Below, in pieces: positions 41,587-53,800 of a stretch of 64,000 nt of DNA. This DNA comes from Clavaria fumosa (Eukaryota > Basidiomycota > Agaricomycetes > Agaricales > Clavariaceae). The number at the start of each line of letters is the position of its first letter. Position 1 is the stretch's first letter. The stretch spans positions 1,674,001-1,738,000 of the forward strand of contig OX637804.1 in the NCBI GenBank assembly GCA_951802425.1. Reading direction: 5' to 3'. Made by a program: the position numbers and the translations under genes. The notes beneath the pieces are model-generated. The model was not told the DNA's origin. It saw only the letters and a program-made list of their open reading frames with translations, and did no database searches.

Positions 41587-44500
41587 ATGGAGACCAAGGA
41601 CAGACTGACTCGTGTGGTAGCTCGCCTGCAGAACGTACCAACCATCTCTTTGCCCACAGACTATCCCAGACCCTCTGTTCCCCATAAGCTAGTCGAGGCT
41701 GTACATCTGGCGAACCTCACCGACGATACGGCAAAGGCTCTCCTCAAGCTCGCCTTGTACACAGAAGACTCGTTGCAGCCACCATTCGACCCTCCCTCTG
41801 CTTTCCATCTCCTCCTCGCCGCCTTCGTCGTCTTGCTCCATCGATACACCGCAGACACTGACATATTAGTCGCGTCCTCTTCGGCGTCGGCCCCTCACCC
41901 TTTGCTCCTCCGTCTCTCTGTTGACCCAATTGACCCATTTTGGGCCGTCGTCCGTCGCGTTCAGCAAGTAGAACTTCAGGCGGAGGCCGATGCCCTCCCC
42001 TTCACCGTCATTGCCCGCGCCCTCCCCACTAGCCGCGCGACTACATCAGACCATCATGTCCCGCCCCTCTTCCGTGTCAGGTTCTTCGACGACACGGACG
42101 ACCGGAAAAACGACAGCGAGGGTGACCATTTCATCCGCTCCACAAGCCTTAACTCCGACCTCACCGTCTTCGTCACCCGCGCCCCTCTCGCTTCCGCACG
42201 CGCCCCACTCGCCCCCCGTATCGCGCTCCGTCTTCTTTACAACGCGCTTCTCTTCAACCCAGCACGGATGGAGGCCATCGTTGATCAGCTTGGCGTCCTT
42301 CTCCGCGCTGTCGGCGCTGATCCCCTCGCCCCCGTTGGCGCCGTGTCCCTTCTTAGCCACGCTCAGAGCGCGCGGCTCCCCGATCCCACCGCCGACCTCA
42401 ACTGGTGCGGATGGAATGGCGCTATCACCGCCGTCTTCTCGCGTAACGCTCGCAAGTGGCCCCACCGTCCCTGTGTCATCCAGACCTACTCCAACCCCCC
42501 GACGGTGACGGCCCCATCGCTCTCCCTTGGTCAGGAGCGTGTCACGTATTCATATCGCATGATTCTCCGCGCCTCCAATTTCCTCGCTCGCCATCTCTTG
42601 CGCGCCGGCGTGCAGAGAGAGGAGGTTGTCATGGTCTATGCTTATAGAAGTGTCGAGCTCGTTGTGGCAGTCATGGCTATCCTCAAAGTGGGAGCTACCT
42701 TTTCGGTCATTGGTTTGTGTTTTTCTTCACTTTTCTTCTCCAATTCGTCTTATCTCTGCTCTCCGCTCTCAGATCCTGCTTATCCTGCTGCTCGTCAAAC
42801 GATCTATCTACAGGTTGCGCGTCCGCGCGGCCTTGTGGTGTTGAAAGGCGCGGGTAAGATCGCGCCCACTGTGCGCGACTTCCTGGAGCGCAAGCTATCC
42901 ATCCGCGTCGAAGTGCCCGCTCTTGAGCTCCGTCGTTCGGACGGGCGCCTCTTCGGCGGTTCTCTGGACGGGGGTGCCTCGGACATGTTGCGGCCACATC
43001 TCAACAACAGTAGTGGAGAAAATCAAGACGACGATGACAACGAGGATGAGGATCCAGACGTGCCGCTGGGCCCAGACAGTGTCGGGACACTGTCTTTCAC
43101 GAGCGGGAGTACGGGCGTGCCCAAAGGCGTCAAGGGCCGGCACTTCAGCCTGACGCACTTCTACCCGTGGATGGGAGAGACGTTTGCGCTGAACGCCAAT
43201 TCCAAGTTTACCATGCTGAGCGGGATCGCGCACGATCCGATCCAGCGTGACAGTGCGTGCTGGAAAAATCTAATCGTGTTTACAATACTAATGCGTTGTT
43301 CTTTTGGGGGCGGTTCATCCGCTGGCAGTCTTCACGCCGCTCTTTTTCGGCGCCGAGCTACACGTGCCAACGGCAGAGGATATCGGCACGCCCGGGAGGC
43401 TCGCTGAGTGGATGGCGGAGAGCAAGGTGACTACGACTCACCTGACGCCAGCTATGGGTCAACTGCTCTCGGCAACAACCACGCTGCCGTCAGCGATGAC
43501 AAACATGGACTCCAATGCAACGACGACGTCACAGACGGTAGCGGCGCAGGGCGGCACAACGATCTGGTCACTGCGAAGCGCCTTCTTCGTCGGGGATCTT
43601 TTGACCAAGCGCGACTGCCGCCGGCTGCAAGCCCTCGCACCGCGTGTGCGCATCGTGAACATGTATGGCACGACGGAGACGCAGCGCGCGGTGTCGTACT
43701 TCGAGGTCCCGCCCTTGCTCTCCGAGAACGAAGGCGAGGGCGACGAAGAGGACGCGGCGAGAAGCGGCGCGGGGAGTGGAAGCGGTTTCCTCGCGACACT
43801 GAAAGACGTGGTCCCCGCAGGGCGGGGGATGCGCAACGTGCAGCTCCTCGTGGTGAATCGCCTCAAGCGCGTCGTGCCATGCGCTATCGGCGAGGTCGGC
43901 GAAATCTACGTGCGCTCTGGTGGACTGGCCGAGGGCTACCTCGACCCGGATGCGACGTCAGAGAAGTTCTTGCCCAACTGGTTCGTCGACGTACAGGGCC
44001 TTCCCTATCCCACTTCTAACGGCGGTCCTCGTATCGTCGTCGATACCATCTCGCGGCCACCGGATGGAGGCCCGCCGGGCCCTGAGGCGGGCTTCTGGAA
44101 GGGACCGCGGGACCGGCTGTACCGCTCCGGGGATCTGGGACGATACTTGCCTGATGGGACAGTGGAGTGTGTCGGACGGGCAGATGACCAGGTCAAGGTG
44201 CGGGGGTTCCGGATCGAGCTGGGGGAAATCGACGTGCACCTGAGCCAGCATCCGCTCGTGCGTGAGAATGTGACCCTCGTCCGGCGCGACAAGGACGAAG
44301 AGAAAATCCTCGTCAGCTACTTTGTACCCGTCGACGGAGCTCGCTTAGATGCGCTCGCGAGCGATGTGACGGAACTGGAGGAGACAGAGGACGATCGCGA
44401 TGGTGATAGGAAGGCATCCCTTGGAAAGGACTTCCTCGTAAAGGGCATGCGCAAGTACAGGCGTCTGATCAAGGACATACGAGAGCATCTCAAGAAGAAG

Positions 44501-46538
44501 TTGCCCAGCTACAGCGTGCCTACACGTGCGACTCCAGCTTGATTCTTCCCTTCTGTCTGTCTGTGTTTGACCGAAAACCGCCTATTGCAGTGTTCGTGCC
44601 GCTCAAGCGTATGCCGCTCAATCCTAACGGTAAGATCGACAAGCCGGCGCTTCCCTTCCCAGATACGGCGCAGGCGCAGGCGGTCGCAGCCGCAGCCGCA
44701 GCGCAGCGCTCTCAGGCAGGCAAATTGACTTCAACGGAACGCGCCATGCGCGCCATATGGGCTCGCCTGCTGCCCGACGCGTTGGCCGTACCCGGACAAT
44801 CCATCCCGCTCGACGAGAGCTTTTTCGATGTCGGGGGCCACTCGATCCTCGCGACACGCCTCGCGTTCGAGATCCGCCAGCGGTTCGTCGTGGACATGCC
44901 GCTCGGCTTGGTGTACGAGCGGCCCACCATCGCTGGGCTGGCGGCGGCGGTCGACGCCATGCGGGATGCGGACCTTGGGATGGTAGCGTATGACAGAGAA
45001 AACGAGCAGGAGTCAGCCGTTACTCCTGCCGGCGCGGCGGCCACGGCGCCTACTTGCACCATTCCAGCTCCCGTTGAGTACGGTGCTGACTATGAGCGGC
45101 TAGTCACGAGTCTACGCACCTCGTACGCCGCTCCTGCACCACTAGAAGAACAGAAGAAGCTGACGGTATTCTTGACGGGAGCGACGGGCTTTCTGGGTGC
45201 GTTCATCTTGCGCGAGCTACTTGGACGTCCAGATCAGCGCGTTGGACGGGTGATCTGTCTGGTCCGGGCCCGGGGCGGAGGTGGAAGAGAGTCAGCCGCA
45301 GCGTTGATGGGCCGCCTTCGGGAGAGCACCACGGATCGCGCTGTCTGGAAGGAAGAATGGGTCTTGAATGGGCAAGTGCAGGTCGTCGGAGGCGACTTGA
45401 GGGAGGACCGCTTCGGCATTGACCGTGAGACGTTTGACAGCCTCGCTGCCGAGGTAGACGTGGTCCTTCACAACGGCGCTTTTGTGAGTTAATAAAACCA
45501 CCCCCATCCGGCAATTGAATTGATGTCTACTCCGACTAGGTCCACTGGGTGTACCCGTACGAGAGACTCCGGGCGGCGAACGTCATATCGACGCTGACGG
45601 CCATCGAGCTGGCTTCTAGAGGAAAGCCCAAGCCCGTCGTCTTCGTATCCTCGACGTCTGCAATCGATACAGAGCATTACGTGCAGTTATCGGATTTGCT
45701 CGTCAATGACGGCGAGAGCGCGTCTCGGGGAATCCCGGAGAGTGACGATCTCGAGGGTGCTAGGACTGGTCTCAAGACCGGTTACGGACAGAGCAAGTGG
45801 GTGTCCGAAAAGCTTTTGTTTGAAGCAGGCCGAAGAGGGCTTCGGGGCTACATCGTTCGCCCTGGTTATGTTGTTGGCGACTCTGAGCAAGCAGGTGAGC
45901 CGTTGACAATCACCGGGGTTGTTGTGCCGAAAATAGTCTTAACATTCTATTTCGTTGCAGTCACCAACACCGACGATTTTATTTGGCGTCTAGTTAAGGG
46001 AAGCATCCAGTTGGGTTTAGTACCCGACATTAACAACACCATCAACATGGTACCTGTGGACCACGTTGCCTTGTGCACCACTCTTGCTGCCGTATCTCTA
46101 CCACCACCGGCAAGTGCGATGACGGTCTTGCACATTACCGCAACCCCACTCCCTACGTTCAACGACATCTTTGCGGCGATGGTGCGACACGGCTATGTGG
46201 TAGAGCAACACGAGTATCTGTTTTGGCGGCGGAGGCTGGAACAACACGTGATGGCGACGCAGGACAACGCCTTGTTTCCCTTGCTACACTTTGTCCTGGA
46301 CGACCTTCCAAGGAGCACGAAGGCCCCTGAGCTGGACGACGCGAACACCGCTGCCCTCCTATCCCGGTCATCGGCATCGTCGCGTGTAACCGTAACGGAC
46401 GAGCTTCTGGGCCGTTATCTCTCCTGGCTGGTCGAGGCAGGATTCTTACCTGCCCCTTCGGTAGCGGAACCGGAGACGCCCTTGCCACGCGTTAGCTTCG
46501 GTGCGTCGATAAAGGCGGCAGGGCGTAGCGGGATGTAA
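41587..46538 (+). CDS. LYS2: L-2-aminoadipate reductase (LYS2-type)
   Basis: Large enzyme of fungal lysine biosynthesis reducing 2-aminoadipate to its semialdehyde by adenylation, thioester loading and NADPH reduction. ATG at 41587 starts [20 protein letters not shown]. The adenylation domain has [20 protein letters not shown] (about 43080-43140), a [14 protein letters not shown] core (about 43660) and [20 protein letters not shown] and [17 protein letters not shown] (about 44120-44230). The carrier domain has [19 protein letters not shown] with the phosphopantetheine Ser (about 44825). The reductase domain begins [20 protein letters not shown] (about 45165) and contains [12 protein letters not shown] as the Tyr/Lys pair (about 45780). 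Introns lie near 42710-42775, 43250-43325, 44520-44590, 45485-45540 and 45890-45960. About 1,550 residues; acidic inserts (for example around 43030) are lineage-specific loops. Activation needs a phosphopantetheinyl transferase, not present here. Confidence 0.95.
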
Positions 46539-46768
46539 ACGTAGTTGTCTCCGAAAGAAAGAGAAGAGAAGAGAGCCAAAATAGTCCCATGCAGATTTTT
46601 TGGTGCTGTATGGGTCAAAATTTATACTAGAAGGCCAGAGGTGACCAGATAGAGTACAGGTCCCAACAAGCACACTGACAAAAGGCGATTAGCCTTCTTC
46701 ATTGCCCGCAAGTTGCCTTATATACACCCGAGGATGCCTCGAACTGTCGAACCCTGCAGATCCTCTTG

Positions 46769-48478
46769 ATGTTCTCATCCCTTTACATCGCAGCGGATCA
46801 GTTGACATTGACATGGACATCCTTTTTGTCTGTCTGGTTGCCCGCCATCGTGCTATTAGTCTGCTGTCTTTGTGTGCACCAAAATGATAGGCGCCTCTCT
46901 AGCATTCCCGCGCGTGCTTTGGCGATCTCGCCTGATCGCTGGTCGTCTGCACTGATCAAACGCACTGCAGACGAACTCGCAAAGTCACCCCTCTCGTCAT
47001 TGCCCCATTTACCTCCCAAGACAGGCCGTCGCTATATCGTAGTTGGTGGGGTAAGCACTAACTCTTCACTATTTCAAGCTGAGATTTCATGACATGACCA
47101 ACTCGGAAAGGCTGGACTGCTAGGCGGGTGGATCGTGGTATACCTCCTTCTCCGAGGAGAAGATCCCCGCCGCATACGCATCATCGACATCCGACCCCCG
47201 AAGCGCCGAGATCTGACGGCAGGAACGGCTGCGCAGGTGCAATTCATCAAGGTCGACATCTCAGATGCAGGAGCCGTCGAGGCCGCCTTCAACGCGCCGT
47301 GGCCACTCTCGCACGACGAGGAACCCGCCGAGTATGCCCATGAGATCACCGTGTTCCACACAGCGGCCAACATCCGGTTCTACGAGCGCTCCCCGGACTT
47401 GCTGTACCGTTCCTCCAGGGTGAACGTCGATGGCACACGCAACGTCATCGACGCGTCGATCTCCGCCGGTGCAAACGTGCTCGTGTACACCTCATCCGCG
47501 TGCGTCGGGCTCCGAACCATCCCCCAGCTTCTCTGGCCGTGGGAGGCGCAGCCCACCCACCTCGTGCAGACGCTTGACGACTGCGACCCTCTGCTGCCCG
47601 ACTCCCACGACCACTTCTTTTCCAACTACGCAGTTTCGAAGTTTCAGGGCGAGAAGCTTGTGCGGCAGGCCAACGGAAGACCCTCGGGCGGTGGCATGTT
47701 GAAGACAGGCTGTCTTCGACCCGGTAACGGCGTGTTTGGACCTGGCGGCGACATCCTGTGTGAACGGCCCCTTGATAGCGGGCGAGCCGTGTCGTGGGGT
47801 ACCCACTTCTTATGTTCCTGCGCCTACGTTGAGAATTGCGTAGGTAAGATTACCTCGCATGCGACCCATGTTTGTCCTTGAACATTGTCACCTCCAGAGG
47901 CGCACTTCTTGTACGAACAGCGTCTCATCGAGGCGCTAAACGGAAGCCGGAACCCCGATATCAGCGGCGACCGCTTCGTCATCACCGACCCGAACCCGCC
48001 GCCCACGTACGGCGACATCCACTTCGCGCTCGGGGTGCTCGGCGGATGCGCGACGTCGCGCGTGTCGCCGACACTGATGGTCCTCCTCGCACACGCCGTC
48101 GAGCTGTGCTGCTGTCTCGCGCGGCGCTTTGGCACGGGCGATAACGGGGGTCCGGGAGACGTCAAGGCGACGGAGGAGACGCGTTTTGGACGGCTCGCGG
48201 AGGTGGTGCAGCTGCAGCCGGCGCTGTTCCGGATGACGACGGTGCATATAGCGTGTGACGACGCGCGGGCACGGCGGGCGCCAGAGGAAGGCGGGCTGGG
48301 GTACAAGGGGACGTTCACGACGCTGCAGGGCGTGTGCCAGACCGTGGCGGTGCGAGAGAGGCTCAAAGTCGGGCCCACGGGGTGCAAGAGCATTAGTGAG
48401 GGAAGGACAGCACGAGGGAAATCTAGCGAAAAGGCCGGCGGATGGTCTGAAATGGGTGAGTCAGCAAGGATCCTTTAG
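46769..48478 (+). CDS. 3-beta-hydroxysteroid dehydrogenase-like protein (extended SDR)
   Basis: NAD(P)-dependent dehydrogenase of the 3-beta-HSD/Erg26-like branch. ATG at 46769 gives MFSSLYIAADQLTL followed by a membrane-spanning segment (SVWLPAIVLLVCCLCV), so it is probably membrane-anchored in the ER. A splice (47050 to 47111) joins YIVVGG to AGLLGGWIVVYLL, restoring the GGxGxxG nucleotide-binding loop. Then come FHTAANIRFYERSPDLLY, RVNVDGTRNVIDASI, VYTSSACVG and YAVSKFQGEKLV with the catalytic Tyr-x3-Lys (about 47625). RPGNGVFGPGGDIL and, after an intron, VEAHFLYEQRLIEAL follow. The frame ends at 48476-48478, but the C-terminus is uncertain: a further exon-like block with FIPILVLGWLEGIDQAV and WDVEAKKKLLADNRVSTYDD (48486-48600) may belong to it. 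The substrate is not known; a sterol is only one possibility. Confidence 0.82.
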
Positions 48479-49077
48479 ATTTATTCCCATCCTGGTCCTC
48501 GGCTGGCTTGAGGGTATTGATCAAGCGGTTTGCGCCACTTGGGACGTAGAGGCCAAGAAGAAGCTGCTGGCCGACAACAGGGTCAGTACATATGACGATT
48601 TACTTATCCCATATGCCTATACAAGTCTGATGTGCAATTATGGGTTTGGTTTGAGGGTGAGAAACGCACCTCGCTGAAACGAACCACGGTAGAACCATGC
48701 TTGAGTTTTTGAAATAGATACGCCTTGGCTGCTACGCCGCGTGCGGCCAGCTGATTCATGTGCACAGGGGTGCGACGACGGTGTCCCTGCAATACTGTCA
48801 AGTTCATGTTGGCGACAACCAGGACCGGGGGCGCGCCATGTTCCTGGAAAGGTGGCTCGCGCCCAACAGCCAGCAGAGCCCGAGGTGCAGTCACCTTGCT
48901 ACGAAATTGGACTAGAATGAACGGACAACACTGCACAGCGGCTCAGCATTGCACTCAACAACAAGACAGCGGATACTACATACATTCCGTAATCGTAGTC
49001 CGACACAAAAAACGCTTCCATAGTACAAGCTCCAACCCGAAATACCCATGACCCATTTCGTCGCGAGCGGTTCCCGC
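48479..49077. other. Spacer between converging 3-beta-HSD-like and GST genes
   Basis: Contains the possible extra C-terminal exon of the dehydrogenase (about 48486-48600). Otherwise no supported feature was found; open frames beyond 48680 are unremarkable. Confidence 0.4.
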
Positions 49078-50447
49078 TCAAGGCAAGGCCTTTCCCTCAT
49101 TGATCGCTTTGGCTACCAGGCTCGTATTGGGACGATTGAACGCGTAGCTGCGAAAAAGCGAGAGAGAGGACGAAAGGGAGTGAGAACGACAAGAGAGGAA
49201 GAAATCGACCCCAGGACTTCTGTCGAGATAACGCACCGCTCGTAACTGTCGAGATACAGCTGCTCGGTGCTGCACGTCCTCCGGAACGCAGGGTGCCCGA
49301 GGAGCCGCCCTACCCACGCGTCGAGCCCGGCCAAGCGGGGCATCTCGAAGCCGCGGTAGTGAGCGAGCACGTTGGTCGCCCTGAAGAGCCCTAACAAGGC
49401 CAATTCGCTACTTCTGATCGAAAGGTGCTTTAGTATGACGTACAAGGACCCGCCATGACATCCACCCATCCCAGCTCGCCGCCCTCCACCCACAGCCCGA
49501 GGCACGTGGGTGGCGCGGTCCCGGGGCGGTCAGCGCGGAGCTCGCGTTCCGCGCGCGCAAGGAGGCCCACGAGCCCGCGCAGCGCGTCTGCGAACTCGGC
49601 GCCGGCGGACGCTTGGGGCGCGGGGCTCTGCGCCTGGAGGTAGCGGTAGAAGGCGGGGACGAGCGCGCGCGACACGTGGTCTGCTTGGAGACGCACGAGT
49701 GCAATGGCGTCTTTTTGGGAAAAGAAAAGAAAAAAATTGGGCGGTTTGTGCGAGAAGGTCGTTAGACGGTGGGGATGGCTCTGCATTGGTTAGATTGGTG
49801 AGGCGTACATGGCTGCGAAGGAGGAGGTAGTAAAGTGCGTTCCGGGCCGGCGAGACTGGTCGGGAGCGGACAGATGAAACGAAGGTTCACAAGTACCCGT
49901 CAAGCCGAGGTGACGAAGAACACAATGCGAACGCCACGCACCTTTCTAGGTACTCGAGGATGACCGTGCTCTCATGGAGGCTCCTGGGGGGGCTGAACAC
50001 CTGTCCATGTTCGCCGAAGAGCTGGAGGGCAGGGACGAGCCCCTTGGGAGAGACTGCGAGGAGGTCGGCGGACTTCTGGTATGGGTCGACTTCGCCTAGC
50101 AGATTGGGGGTGTGTTCGTTAGTTTAGTTGGATCATGATGGACGGCGGGGTGGCGCGTCGAGCGGGGGATGGGCGTACAGTACTGCGCGTACGGGGGTCA
50201 GGGCTTGTCAGCAGCAGCAGCAGCAGCAGCAGAACGAGGGAGGGGACAACGTCACTTTGTAGGGGATGTGGAGGTGTTCGAGGGCGACCCAGGCGCGTTG
50301 TACGAATGGACAGAAACAGCTGGCGAAGAGGGTGATATCTTGGCTTTGGGCGTGGGCGTTGACGGTGTCGAGGGCGGGGCCTGTGCATTGAGTTGCATAT
50401 TTCCTGCCAGTGTCGAGTGAAGAGGAGGGTAAGGATGAGGAGGACAT
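49078..50447 (-). CDS. Glutathione S-transferase, omega-like
   Basis: Cytosolic GST-fold protein of the omega type, likely a thiol transferase or dehydroascorbate reductase-like enzyme. ATG at 50447 starts MSSSSLPSSSLDTGRKYATQ. The thioredoxin-fold part has ITLFASCFCPFVQRAWVALE, with CPF as the catalytic Cys motif, and HIPYK before an intron that holds a (CAG)8 tract. Downstream exons give GEVDPYQKSADLLAVSPKGL, VPALQLFGEHGQVFSPPRSL and HESTVILEYLE (49940-50100), with the expected cis-Pro and the glutathione-binding E-S-x-x-I pattern. The helical C-terminal domain has AIALVRLQADHVSRALVPAF, GLLARAERELR and FRATNVLAHYRGFEMPRL (about 49340-49390), and ends ... LVAKAINEGKALP with stop at 49078-49080. 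The exact exon between HIPYK and GEVDP was not resolved. Confidence 0.85.
50209..50232. repeat. (CAG)8 microsatellite
   Basis: Eight perfect CAG repeats on the + strand, in the intron of the GST gene that separates HIPYK from the next exon. Confidence 0.95.
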
Positions 50448-50875
50448 GGTAGCCACAAAGGCTTTGCCCTGCAATGTACTTTGTACCTTACACTTTGTTT
50501 ACACATTGAAATTAGGTCACTTCCCTCATCGGTTATCTTGATACTAAACCGAATCTTCAATGGTACGATACGATTACTTCATTTTTCCTCTGTTTATAAT
50601 ACAAATTCTCGTGTGTTTCTGTACGTTGAAAAGTGTGCGGCAAAGGTAGTTATTGTAAATGTGACGAAAAAAGTCAGTCAGTCAAAAGAACAAGAAAGCA
50701 GAAGGGAGAAGTCGGATGTACGGCTCAACAAAAAGTTCACGAGCAGGGTAGGGGGGCGGGGGGGGGGTTGGGTTTATAAAAATGGCGAATATGAGCCATC
50801 TAAAATGGAATCATCAGAGAGCACCATGCCAACAGATCACAGCGCCTCGGACGGGGCGACAGGAAGGGGGCGAGT
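50448..50875. other. Intergenic: GST promoter and HMGR 3' region
   Basis: Both neighbours read leftwards. The interval includes a G-run near 50755-50770. No gene is seen. Confidence 0.5.
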
Positions 50876-53800
50876 CTAACGGGGGGGCGCAGCGCAAGCA
50901 GAAGGACACGACGAGCCAGGCCTACTAGGCGTGATGGGCGTCGGAAGCGGGAACGTCGACACCGACGCCGACGACACCGACGACGCTGACGACGAGTACG
51001 GCGTCAACGCATTCAGCCGCGCCGAGGGCAACGCCGCCGTAGGCGTCCGGTTGTGCGCCAAATGCGCACGCACGAGATGCCCCGCCGCGAGCGCCGACAT
51101 CAGCGACAGCTCCCCCGCCATGACCGCGGCAGCGACGATCCGCGCGAGCCGCTGCGCGTGCTCCCCCGGGTGCGTCGGGTGCGCGCCTCTGATCCCGAGC
51201 ATGTCGAGCACCGCTTGTTGCGGGGCGAGCACCGTGCCGCCGCCCACCGTGCCGACTTCGATGCACGGCATGGAGACGGTGATGAGCAGGTCGCGCCCGT
51301 GGTTGGTCCTGCAGGGGAGACTGATATTAAGCATCAAACCCAAGAGAATCAGACAAGGAGACGCACGGTTCCAGCAACGTCATGCATTGTGAGCTCTCCA
51401 CGTTCTGCGCGGGGTCCTGACCAGTCGCCAGGAACAGAGCAGTAACAATATTAGCCGCATGCGCGTTGCAGCCCCCGATCGACCCAGCCATAGCGCTCCC
51501 AATCAGGTTCTTTTTGACACCCAAGTTGCACAACATGGGCACGCTCGTCTTGAGCACCGAGTGGACGACGTGGCCGGGCACCACCGCCTCCGCGACGACG
51601 CTCTTGCCGCGTCCCTCCGTCCAGTTGATCGCAGCCGACTTCTTGTCCGTGCAGTAGTTGCCAGAAAGGGAGAGGATGTCCATCTCCGGGAAGTGTATCC
51701 GCATCGCCTCCAGAGCGCGCTCCGTGCCTTTGGATATCATGTTCATGCCCATCGCGTCCCCGGTCGTCGTCGCGAACCGCACGAACAGCGTCCGCCCCGC
51801 CATGGCCGTCTTGAGCCGCTGCAGCCGCGCGAAGCGGGACGTCGAGTCAAACGCCATCCGCAGCTCGTGGTACCCCGCCTCCGACTCGGTCCACCGCTTC
51901 GCCGCTGCAGCCATCACGACGGACGGGAAGTCAATGACGGGGCCTCGTGTCATGCCATCCTGCGTCACTACGGTGGTAACACCCCCGCCGGCGTTGAGCG
52001 CTTTGCAACCTCGCGAGGTGGACGCTACCAATGTGCCTTCCGCTGTAGCCATGGGAATCGGGTATAGCTCGCCGTCGATCTTGAGGGGACCAGCGATCCC
52101 GAGCGGGATGGGTATGTATCCGACGACATTCTCGCAGCACGCGCCCATGACGCGTGAGTAATCGTAATCCTTCATCGGAACTGCCGACGATTCAAGTGTC
52201 TGGGTCTTCGATGCCCGCGCTGCCGTTGATAACCAAGGATCATAAGCAAAAAAACGCGACGCGTTAAATAATAAGAAAAGCTCACATATCAAGATCCTCC
52301 GAATTTTAACAGCGCGTTCCAAGTCACCTAACACCTTCTCCAGATTGTACGCCGCAATCTTGCCCGCGTTGACGAGCGCCACGACCTCCTCGTCACTCAT
52401 CTGCGCGAGCACGGCCATGCTCGGCTTCGCCGACGGGACGACCACGTGGAGGTCGACAGGCTGCCGGCGCGGCGACCGCGGCGGCGGCCCGCTGCTCTCG
52501 TGCTGTACCTTCTGGTGGTGGGGCTGAGGCAAGGCGCTCTCGGTGCGCGTCTCCGGAACCGGGAACGAGCGCGGCTTCGTCGTAGCCGTCGGGGTGGGCG
52601 TCGTCGAGTTAGGCGACTGGTCCGCCGGAACGGCGGTGGCATCCGGGCTGACATTTTGAGGGCTTTTGGAGATGGGAGCGACTGGCAGCGCGGGGCTCAC
52701 CACCGAGCTGTTGGAAGGAGACGATGCGGGGGTGCAGTTCGTAGTGGGGATAGGAGCGGTGGCGACGGTAGGAGCGGTGGCGACGGTAGGAGCGGTGGCG
52801 ACGGTAGGCGCGGTTATAGTAGGGGCGAGCTTCTCCGCCTCGCTTTGGTCCCACCGGAACACGGCGCCACCCTTCTCCCACAGCGGGGCAGCGATACCTT
52901 TGAGGAGATACCCGTTGAGGCTCACGCTGAGCATCAGCACAAAGAAAAGCGCCATAGACAGCACAGGGTCGTCCCCGACAAGGCGTGCCCAAGTTGCCAT
53001 CACGTGCTCGAGCATCGTCATCAGCATCTCGGACCACGAGGACGACGCGAGCGCGGACGACCACGCGGAGGTGTACTGCGAGAAGGAGGACGGCGATTGC
53101 TGCGGCAACGACGAGGATGCTGACGAGGGCGATACATCGACGGCGGGAGAGGCAGAGGGAGAGGGAGACGGCGGGGGCATGATGCGGATGTACGCGGGTG
53201 GCGACACCTTGACGAGCACGTCACGATCGAAACCTTGCATCGACTGCGCCAGGGCGGTGAGCACAGGCCGGATGCCGGCGCTTGTAATGTCTACTTTACG
53301 CGCTGCCGCTGCGCTGTGGAGCGCTTGGCTGTGGTGCCGAGCGCCCGGAGCGAGCGGGGTGCACAGGTTCATGATGTGGAGTGTCAGGAAGGAGACAATC
53401 TACGGGAATTAATGAGCAGGTGTACTTGTGCGGCAATAGCCGAAGAGAAGAGGGACCCACTAAGAGAAGTTTCAAGCGGACGACGGGGTTCTCTTGTTGT
53501 TTCTGTTGTTCCGAATCCACAAGCAGGGCGCCTTTCACACCTAGCAAGGCCGTGGAAAATTTCCTGCTCGGGAAGGGCGGGCGAAGCGGCGTTTCTTGGG
53601 GGCCGGTGGGCGACATCACCGAGGCGCGGACCGACTTGATCCGCTCGACCTGTCAAAAAGCAAGCATCAGGCACCCGCACAAGCGGAATAAAAATAAACA
53701 CACCTCAACCATGACTTCGAGCACAGACACCAAGAACGTGGTCATCATGAAGCAGTCCATCATCAGTATGACCACGACGAGTGCGCACACCTCCTTGAGG

